DNA of 7,588 nt from JAUVDZ01 sp964346325 (GTDB lineage: Bacteria; Patescibacteriota; Gracilibacteria; UBA1369; PNNO01), in assembly GCA_964346325.1 (NCBI GenBank), contig CAYFUK010000049.1:1-7588 (forward strand). Reading direction: 5' to 3'. A program made the translations under genes and the position numbers. Below are positions 1-4,546 of the stretch, piece by piece (position 1 is the first letter of the stretch; each line of letters opens with the position of its first letter). The notes under the pieces are model-generated. The model was not told the DNA's origin, searched no databases, and saw only the letters and a program-made list of their open reading frames with translations.

Positions 1-1
1 A

Positions 2-100
2 CTAAAAGAATTCAGTGCTTTTTTTATGAGCGGAATTCTTAAAAAAGTAAATGATAAACTGAAATCCACAAAAGAACTCGAAGAAAAAGAAGAGTCGTAA
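2..100 (+). CDS. 3' end of an unidentified gene (partial)
   Basis: An open frame runs in from the left edge and stops at TAA (98-100), giving 32 visible residues. The tail starts with a short hydrophobic patch (FSAFFMSGIL) and ends in a very charged Lys/Glu stretch (KELEEKEES). That would fit a cytoplasmic tail after a last membrane helix or a helical C-terminus, but the fragment is too short to assign a family. The gene converges on the lipoprotein gene, with only 17 bases between the two stop codons and no terminator hairpin there. The coding call rests on the open frame at the edge, the tight convergent spacing and the amphipathic composition. It could also be a chance open frame. Confidence 0.55.
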   Translation, partial: LKEFSAFFMSGILKKVNDKLKSTKELEEKEES

Positions 101-117
101 TTTTGCTACATGATTTA

Positions 118-699
118 TCAGATCGTCCATTGGTCGTGAATTATTCCGATTAACTTCCATGAATTCTGATATTTTTCAAAAACCGGTCTTAACGATGTCC
201 AGTCCATCCCTCCGTATTGTTCATCAAATCCGCTAAAATTGAACTCCGCGAATTCGGCATTCGAGTAAACTTTTTCAATATTGCTTATTGAGTTTCCTGT
301 TTGTATAAGTTCGTTTGTGGCGAAATTTTCAGCATTTGTATAGTCTTCGTCATATATAAATTCATCATAATATTCGGTAAATGTGAGTTCTATTGGTTTG
401 CCCGATCCATCGTATCTTCCCCAGGTATATACAGTGTTGTCATTGAATTTACCTTTAAGTTCACCGGGTTTAAAAACTATGTCGTTTTGAGTATCAACAG
501 TAGCATAAGGGGAAAATCGCACGCCTTTATTGGGATGAATATATTCCGAAAGTTTTTGCAGATTTCTATTTTTAAGGATTTCCACTGTTTTTTTAGCCGT
601 GTCTTCCAAATTATCGCTGCTCTGCGGCGGCTGCTCTTGCTGAACGCATCCCGTAAAAAGCATCACAATTAAAAGTGTCAAAATGCCTAATTTTTTCAT
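118..699 (-). CDS. Lipoprotein of a widespread family of unknown function
   Basis: 193 residues. The N-terminus is a lipoprotein signal: MKK, a hydrophobic core (residues 4-16) and the lipobox LFTGC with the lipidated Cys at 18, followed by a Gln/Pro/Ser linker (19-30). The product should be anchored at the outer face of the cytoplasmic membrane. The start at 699 is preferred over an in-frame ATG at 762, because the longer form puts 21 residues ahead of a complete signal peptide and overlaps the upstream terminator. The mature part carries HPNKGVRFSPYA (56-67), WGRYDGSG (93-100), YGGMDWTSLRPVFE (162-175) and the end GIIHDQWTI. From memory this is a conserved pattern in small secreted proteins and lipoproteins, notably of Firmicutes; no activity is known to me. 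The gene ends in tandem stops TGA TAA. No Shine-Dalgarno site and no convincing -35/-10 pair are seen in the 47 bases between the terminator and the start. Confidence 0.88.
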   Translation of the reverse strand: MKKLGILTLLIVMLFTGCVQQEQPPQSSDNLEDTAKKTVEILKNRNLQKLSEYIHPNKGVRFSPYATVDTQNDIVFKPGELKGKFNDNTVYTWGRYDGSGKPIELTFTEYYDEFIYDEDYTNAENFATNELIQTGNSISNIEKVYSNAEFAEFNFSGFDEQYGGMDWTSLRPVFEKYQNSWKLIGIIHDQWTI

Positions 700-746
700 G
701 TTGTTTATTATTAAATATATATTGATTGTAACACTGAATAATTTAT

Positions 747-785
747 AAAAAAAAGGCCGCAAAATTATATATTCGCGGCCTTTTT
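747..785 (-). terminator. Rho-independent terminator of the beta-helix/SLH gene
   Basis: A perfect GCGGCC/GGCCGC stem (775-780 with 755-760), extended by five A-T pairs, closes a 14-base loop. On the minus strand it is followed by a run of eight T. It lies 17 bases beyond the stop codon of the 618-residue protein gene, and it insulates that gene from the lipoprotein gene downstream. Confidence 0.9.
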
Positions 786-801
786 AAGATATGTTTTTTG
801 T

Positions 802-2658
802 TTAGTTTGACATTATTCTGTAAAGCATATCCATTGCGTATCTTCGTGTAAGTTGTAAGGCCCCCACTTCTGCCTCGCTCTCAAATGTGAACGGAATCCA
901 GTTATTTGAATCCGCATCCAGTACCATTGAGCAATACCAGCAATCATCAGTATCAATAGTGTAAGGTAGTTCTAAGGCCCCCATGAACATTTTAAGACCT
1001 TCACCAAGCAGCACAATATTGCCCGGTTTAGCATTGCCATCAGGATATCCTTCGATAAATCCTTCATCTTTTGCAGTACAGAAGTATTTTGCATACCAGT
1101 CATCAACTACATCGGGAAAACAAGCCTCGGCATTTACATCAACAACTCCGTAACCTTCATATTCGCGCGCTCTGAATGCCATTGCCAAAAGTTCCGCTCT
1201 TGTCAGATCGTCATCAATTCTTAAATAACCGTAACTGTCACCCTGAACAATTTCGCCGTGTTCACATAAGTAAACCGCAATATCATAGTGACTGTCGGTT
1301 GCGTCTATATCAAACCAATTACCGCAATCAACATTAACTTCATCCAGACAGGTTGCGCTGCAGCCGTCGCCATTAATTAAATTTCCGTCATCACACTCTT
1401 CACCGGTTTCTACAATGCCGTTTCCGCAAACGGGACCTGTTGATTCTATTTCACATGTTGAGCTGCATCCGTCACCGTCATCCGTGTTTCCGTCGTCACA
1501 TTCTTCACCTGATTCTACAAATCCGTTTCCGCAAGCCGGTGCAACATAATATTCATGAAAGCCAGGATCATAACCTCCGCCTGAAGGCCTTGAAGTACCA
1601 AAAAAGTCATCACTTACAAGAGTTATTGCTCTCCCCTGATCTATACAAGTAGATGCAGACCCGAGTTTGTAAGCTTCTGCATCGCTGCCTCCCGCAAAGG
1701 AAGGGTCACAGTCACCTTCGCCGAAATTATTTTCAGCAACGGCACCCGATGACAAAACATAATCGTCACCTGAAATATCCGAAACAAGATTGTTATAAAG
1801 AGTATGCCCTGTTCCGCTTGAAGCTATAGCTCCGCTTAAAGCGTTTCCTCCAACAACCGTATTGTTGTAAATCTGTGCTTCGTTTGCAATTCTTATAGCT
1901 ACTCTATTATTTGAACCGGAACTTGCTATAAGGTTGTTTCTTACAATGGCACCGTCGGTTGCACGAATAATCCCGTATGATCCGTTTAATGATGAACATG
2001 CATTAAAGTGATTTTTATCAATTAAAGTATCACCTTGACCCATTGTTTCAATAATCGATTTGTCTGAAGTAATCAAAGTAAAGTAGTTGTCATATATTTC
2101 ACCGATACTTCCCGAACCTGAATTTATTTTAACCAGATAATCTATAACCGTTGTAAGACCGAAGTAGTTATCGTTAATGGTAAATTGATACCCTGAACCA
2201 ACATTATCAACCCAAATAACATAAGTCTCACCGATTTGTCCTCCGAAAGTCATTCCTGAAATCTGGCCGCTTGTATCAGCAACGGTTATTATACCGTCAA
2301 GTGTCGAACTTTGGTTTCTTGTGTCCTGAATTGTAAATGGGTCGGTTTCACCCGGACCGCCATTATAGCCTCCCAGAATTTTTACTTCGTCAAAGCTTGA
2401 AATTGAAAGGTCTTCTTCATAAGAACCTTCAGCAACGTAAATTGTCCCGCCTTCAGGTTCCAGATCATTGATAGCTTCCGTAATTGTGAGGTAAGGCGAA
2501 TCAATTGCACCATGATCGTAAGTGCCATAATCCACCCAGATGAGCTCGCTGTCTACGTATAATTCCTGATACGCGGCAGAAGCCGTTTGCGATGCCAATA
2601 CAAAAAACCCTGTCATTACAAGAAAGGGGATCAGCATCTTTGATAGTTTTTGTAACAT
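802..2658 (-). CDS. Exported surface protein: beta-helix, two DUF4215 repeats, SLH-like C-terminus
   Basis: 618 residues. Residues 1-28 are a signal peptide with a likely cut after ASA (26-28). Residues 33-370 look like a right-handed parallel beta-helix of the pectate-lyase-like/DUF1565 kind: the entry YLTITEAINDLEPEGGTIYV (56-75) is followed by many short turns with Asn ladders (NDNYF, YDNYF, RNNLI, YNNTVV, YNNLVS). Two Cys-rich DUF4215 (Myxococcus cysteine-repeat type) units, CGNGxxExGEECDDGN, start at C376 and C411. The C-terminus resembles SLH modules: one at about 456-497, a clear one at 513-562 (FPDVVDDWYAKYFCTAKDEG and GYPDGNAKP), and a weak third at 587-616. SLH modules usually hold proteins to cell-wall polymer or the S-layer, so a surface adhesin or carbohydrate-binding role is likely; no catalytic residues were recognised. 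The gene is transcribed alone and followed by a strong terminator. No Shine-Dalgarno site precedes the ATG; the leader reads AACTTTTTTCAT. Confidence 0.9.
   Translation of the reverse strand: MLQKLSKMLIPFLVMTGFFVLASQTASAAYQELYVDSELIWVDYGTYDHGAIDSPYLTITEAINDLEPEGGTIYVAEGSYEEDLSISSFDEVKILGGYNGGPGETDPFTIQDTRNQSSTLDGIITVADTSGQISGMTFGGQIGETYVIWVDNVGSGYQFTINDNYFGLTTVIDYLVKINSGSGSIGEIYDNYFTLITSDKSIIETMGQGDTLIDKNHFNACSSLNGSYGIIRATDGAIVRNNLIASSGSNNRVAIRIANEAQIYNNTVVGGNALSGAIASSGTGHTLYNNLVSDISGDDYVLSSGAVAENNFGEGDCDPSFAGGSDAEAYKLGSASTCIDQGRAITLVSDDFFGTSRPSGGGYDPGFHEYYVAPACGNGFVESGEECDDGNTDDGDGCSSTCEIESTGPVCGNGIVETGEECDDGNLINGDGCSATCLDEVNVDCGNWFDIDATDSHYDIAVYLCEHGEIVQGDSYGYLRIDDDLTRAELLAMAFRAREYEGYGVVDVNAEACFPDVVDDWYAKYFCTAKDEGFIEGYPDGNAKPGNIVLLGEGLKMFMGALELPYTIDTDDCWYCSMVLDADSNNWIPFTFESEAEVGALQLTRRYAMDMLYRIMSN
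1339..1533 (-). repeat. Two tandem DUF4215 coding units, 105-base period
   Basis: The two Cys-rich units are direct repeats at DNA level, with C376 and C411 exactly 35 codons apart. About 50 bases around each CGNGxxExGEECDDGN segment are nearly alike (roughly 1387-1436 and 1491-1540). This fits an internal duplication inside the surface protein gene. Confidence 0.8.
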
Positions 2659-2703
2659 ATGAAAAAAGTTAATTGTTTGTTCATTATTTAAAACGAAAAG
2701 ATC

Positions 2704-2732
2704 TTATCTTATATTACAAATTAAATTATAAT
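2704..2732. promoter_or_regulatory. Divergent promoter region with a two-way TATAAT
   Basis: The AT-rich gap between the surface protein gene and the oxidoreductase remnant holds the palindrome ATTATAAT (2725-2732). It reads TATAAT on both strands and could be a -10 box either way. The -35 partners at 17-base spacing are poor (TTATCT on plus, TAGTGT on minus), so this is only a candidate. Confidence 0.2.
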
Positions 2733-2757
2733 GCATTAAAACACATAACACTAATAT

Positions 2758-2780
2758 TAATGAGTGATAATGAGTGATAA
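2758..2780 (+). repeat. 10-base tandem duplication over a start codon
   Basis: The unit TAATGAGTGA occurs twice in a row, followed by a third TAA. The unit contains an ATG, so there are two possible starts. The first (2760) gives only M-S-D-N-E before a stop; the second (2770) opens the frame of the oxidoreductase remnant. Confidence 0.85.
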
Positions 2781-3142
2781 GGTTTTAATCATGCTCGCAC
2801 ATCCCTATAACAAAAGCAAAAGTAGCAAAAAAGGCGGGAAAACAAGTCAAAAGGCTTAATCTTTCAGAGTTGGAGTTCCAAGATTATGATTCTGAAAAAG
2901 GCCATGATATGAAATTGGAACCTGATTTAAAAAAAGCACGGGAATTAATATCATGGGCCGATCATCTTGTTTTTGTTTACCGGCTGTTTTTTGGAGCTCC
3001 GGAACACAAAATGTTCAAAAAAGGCATATTAAAATTTTGCGGAATTAAACCAGTTAAATTTACAGATTTCGCACCAATTGTAAATTCAACTGAAGAAAAA
3101 AGAAAAAAATTGCTGAAAAATAATAAAAATCTACTGGGGTGA
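2770..3142 (+). pseudogene. Decayed flavodoxin-fold NAD(P)H oxidoreductase (Flavodoxin_2 family)
   Basis: The first frame, from ATG at 2770, reads MSDKVLIMLAHPYNKSKS, the usual start of MdaB/YwrO/KefF-like flavoproteins (beta-strand, then the AHPxxxxS flavin phosphate loop). It runs into TAA at 2857. Homology continues in another frame from about 2813: KAKVAKKAGKQVKRLNLSEL, then LEFQDYD, and ISWADHLVFVY at about 2950-2980. After that the sequence jumps directly to YRLFFGAPEHKMFKKG and KFCGIKPVKFTDFAP, which in the family lie near the C-terminus. The usual middle, with the WWG and LKGFIDR flavin/substrate segments, is missing; from memory of family length (about 190-200 residues) some 60 residues are lost. 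So there is at least one frameshift near 2805-2820 and one large in-frame deletion near 2977-2982. A TTG at 2870 could start a 90-residue peptide, but it would lack the flavin site. The TGA stop lies inside the opposing tRNA gene. Confidence 0.85.
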
Positions 3143-3212
3143 GTGATGGGACTCGAACCCACGACCCTCTGGACCACAACCAGATGCTCTAACCAACTGA
3201 GCTACACTCACC
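3135..3212 (-). tRNA. tRNA-His (anticodon GTG)
   Basis: A complete cloverleaf. The acceptor stem GTGAGTG/CACTCAC, D stem GCTC/GAGC and anticodon stem TCTGG/CCAGA are fully paired. The anticodon loop TTGTGGT has GTG at 3177-3175. The T arm is GTGGG, TTCGAGT, CCCAT. A G at -1 (3212) faces C73 (3138), the identity mark of tRNA-His read by histidyl-tRNA synthetase. The CCA end is encoded (3137-3135). A T-rich stretch follows on the minus strand. The oxidoreductase remnant on the other strand overlaps its last eight bases. Confidence 0.97.
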
Positions 3213-3258
3213 ATAGTATTGGCGCTTTTTGCGCATATCGCGATTTAACGCAAAGGTT

Positions 3259-3287
3259 ATTTTATAGATAAGAGCTTTTATTGGCAA
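3259..3287 (-). promoter_or_regulatory. Sigma-70-type promoter of tRNA-His
   Basis: On the minus strand TTGCCA (3287-3282, 5 of 6 to TTGACA) is followed after exactly 17 bases by TAAAAT (3264-3259, 5 of 6 to TATAAT). It would start transcription about 40 bases ahead of the mature tRNA, leaving a short leader for 5' processing. Confidence 0.6.
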
Positions 3288-3310
3288 GTTTTTTCATTTT
3301 AATTTTCCTT

Positions 3311-3333
3311 AATTCCGGCCCGGGCCGGGAATT
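3311..3333. repeat. GC-rich palindrome 1
   Basis: AATTCCGGCCC is followed directly by GGGCCGGGAATT, a nearly perfect inverted repeat with one unpaired G and the uninterrupted core GGCCCGGGCC. It overlaps a second palindrome GGAATTCC (3328-3335). It is not followed by a T run on either strand, so it does not look like an intrinsic terminator. Confidence 0.75.
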
Positions 3334-3399
3334 CCTGTAAGACTTGAATATCTGATGCATGTCAAACTTTCAATATTAAACTCGTGGATTTTTTAATTT

Positions 3400-3420
3400 C
3401 GATCCCGGGATCGGCATGCC
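3400..3420. repeat. GC-rich palindrome 2 with adjoining GGCATGCC
   Basis: CGATCCCGGGATCG (3400-3413) is a perfect 14-base palindrome. GGCATGCC (3413-3420) is a perfect 8-base one sharing its last G. The CCCGGG core is the same as in the palindrome at 3311-3333. No T tract follows. Confidence 0.75.
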
Positions 3421-3474
3421 TATTAGGTCACTCTTGACAATCCAAGTCAAACTGCTAATTAACCAAATTTACAC

Positions 3475-3511
3475 AAAAAAAACACCCCCCGCTTGGGGGA
3501 GTGTTTCTTTT
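3475..3511 (-). terminator. Rho-independent terminator of the metallopeptidase gene
   Basis: A stem of CCCCC/GGGGG around a four-base loop (3486-3499) is extended past one bulged A by AAACAC/GTGTTT (3480-3485 with 3501-3506). The minus strand ends in eight T, so this should stop the transcript leaving the peptidase gene some 80 bases after its stop codon. The plus strand has CTTTTT after the stem, so it may work both ways. Confidence 0.85.
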
Positions 3512-3566
3512 TAGACTTAGGAGTACCAACGCCCTAGAAAAGCCTTAATATCCTAAACTAATTTAT

Positions 3567-3591
3567 GTCTTAAACGGTTAAGACCGTTTAA
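3567..3591. repeat. Overlapping alternative hairpins at the peptidase stop codon
   Basis: TTAAACGGT (3570-3578) pairs with ACCGTTTAA (3583-3591) around TAAG. The same bases can instead form GTCTTAA (3567-3573) with TTAAGAC (3578-3584) around ACGG. The two 4-base-loop hairpins exclude each other. The peptidase gene's TAA (3590-3588) is inside the first stem. Confidence 0.6.
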
Positions 3592-4481
3592 AGTGCTGTT
3601 ATTTCCTGCCTGGTGTTTGAGCGCAGGAACGTCTCGTAATCGTAATTAAGGAGAGTTGAATCATAGTTTCTGGCCAGTTTATATCCCGTATTGTAAGGAT
3701 CAAAATTAAATTCTTTTCCTTCGAATACAAAATATTTCATATATATGTATTTTCTCCTTAGAGTTTTGTCGTACTTGGCCATTTGTTTGAATTGCTGTCC
3801 GTGCAAAATATAATAGTTGTACGTTTCGGCAAAGTCTTCAAACGGATCTGTCATTGCATAACCGGTCACAAAATTCGTTTTTTCAGAGTCTTTTTTAAGA
3901 TTTTTTTCATCACTCCAGCTGATCCTATAAAATCTTAGAGATTTATCATTCCGGTAAATTGGAATGCTTCCGTCCATAAACTCACTTCTTCCGGCCCAGA
4001 CATCACCTGTTTCGAGTCCTGTATCGTATACATGTCCCATTTCATGAACAAATACGGATACAAGTTCTTTATCGGTAACATCAGAACAACGTAAAATTAT
4101 TGTAGATCCTCCGCCAAGCCCGCGACGTCCTTCAGCGGAATATAATGTCAGGTGCTGAAGATGCTCTCGGTGTTCATCCGGTAACGAAGTTAACGTTTGA
4201 TACACGAGAGCTTTACAATGATTCAAAGAACCGGGTGTGCTTCGGTCGTTCTGCTTAAAGGTGGAACCAGGGTATAGCCTTAAACCTAGTGTTTCCAACC
4301 TGTTTGCATATAAATCTTCTCTCGAAGCAGCATGACTAGTATACTCATCTCCGTTACTTTCATCAACACTTTGTTCAAAATTATATTGATTAAATGCTGA
4401 TATATTTTGAAAGTTGATGACAAAGAACATGAATATTCCAATAACCTTTGCGTAATATGATATTTTTCGTCCCATACTCAT
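3588..4481 (-). CDS. Secreted ATLF-like zinc metallopeptidase (M34 / PPEP type)
   Basis: 297 residues. A signal peptide covers about 1-29 (basic start, hydrophobic 11-24, possible cut after ISA). The zinc site is HEMGH (146-150): two His ligands and catalytic Glu147, followed by VYDTG. A second element GYAMTDPFEDFAETY (207-221) supplies E215, E219 and Y208. In anthrax lethal factor the ligand E735 sits in EFFAE, seven residues after catalytic Y728. Here Y208 is seven residues before E215 in EDFAE, the same spacing, which supports membership of the ATLF-like group (lethal factor, Pro-Pro endopeptidases). GLGGGSTIIL (121-130) is probably the substrate-binding edge strand. C89 and C132 could form a disulfide. 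No cell-binding or anchor module is seen, so it should be released or stay in the envelope. The substrate is unknown. It lies 65 bases after the 953-residue orphan gene, has its own promoter-like sequence with a dyad, and a terminator follows. No Shine-Dalgarno site; M3 is an alternative start. Confidence 0.85.
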   Translation of the reverse strand: MSMGRKISYYAKVIGIFMFFVINFQNISAFNQYNFEQSVDESNGDEYTSHAASREDLYANRLETLGLRLYPGSTFKQNDRSTPGSLNHCKALVYQTLTSLPDEHREHLQHLTLYSAEGRRGLGGGSTIILRCSDVTDKELVSVFVHEMGHVYDTGLETGDVWAGRSEFMDGSIPIYRNDKSLRFYRISWSDEKNLKKDSEKTNFVTGYAMTDPFEDFAETYNYYILHGQQFKQMAKYDKTLRRKYIYMKYFVFEGKEFNFDPYNTGYKLARNYDSTLLNYDYETFLRSNTRQEITAL

Positions 4482-4508
4482 AAAAAAGTTGTTTACAAAA
4501 AGGACGAA

Positions 4509-4537
4509 ACAATATCAAAAGATTGACACTATGTCAA
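4509..4537 (-). promoter_or_regulatory. Promoter of the metallopeptidase gene with a dyad over the -35
   Basis: On the minus strand a consensus TTGACA (4537-4532) is followed after 17 bases by TATTGT (4514-4509), leaving a 27-base gap to the ATG. The -35 is one arm of a perfect dyad TTGACA-CTA-TGTCAA (4523-4537 on plus), which looks like an operator for a dimeric regulator. No regulator gene lies in the window. As an RNA hairpin it lacks a T run, so it is unlikely to be a terminator for the upstream gene. Confidence 0.55.
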
Positions 4538-4546
4538 GTCTATTTA

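Larger units (their letters stand above)
3213..3587. other. 375-base stretch without a protein gene
   Basis: No convincing reading frame is seen on either strand. From left to right it holds the tRNA-His leader (with TTTGCG 3228-3233 facing CGCAAA 3249-3254, and a small GCGC-TTTTT-GCGC hairpin at 3222-3234), the tRNA promoter, two GC-rich palindromes, a TTGAC/GTCAA dyad with 7-base gap (3434-3450), and the peptidase gene's terminator. A loose TTAGGA/TCCTAA pair (3517-3522 with 3551-3556) and the overlapping hairpins at the peptidase stop codon complete it. A small RNA gene here cannot be excluded, but nothing matches one I know. Confidence 0.7.

Noticed and set aside
118..120. UGA read as glycine (Gracilibacteria-type code)
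   Set aside because: The TGA falls exactly after the conserved WTI terminus of the lipoprotein and is backed by TAA. No internal in-frame TGA is needed in any of the intact genes.
301..672. Plus-strand open frame of 123 codons
   Set aside because: It lies opposite the conserved lipoprotein gene, starts within it and has no sensible protein features.
118..762. Longer lipoprotein start at 762
   Set aside because: It would add 21 residues before a complete lipoprotein signal peptide and begin inside the upstream gene's terminator.
1440..1652. Plus-strand open frame of 70 codons
   Set aside because: It is antisense to the DUF4215 repeats, and its His/Cys richness is an artefact of the repeat codons.
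2977..3177. Minus-strand open frame of 66 codons
   Set aside because: It runs from inside the tRNA-His gene across the oxidoreductase remnant on the wrong strand, so it is a shadow.
3135..3212. tRNA-His as an attachment site of an integrated element
   Set aside because: No integrase gene and no second copy of the tRNA 3' end were found in the window.
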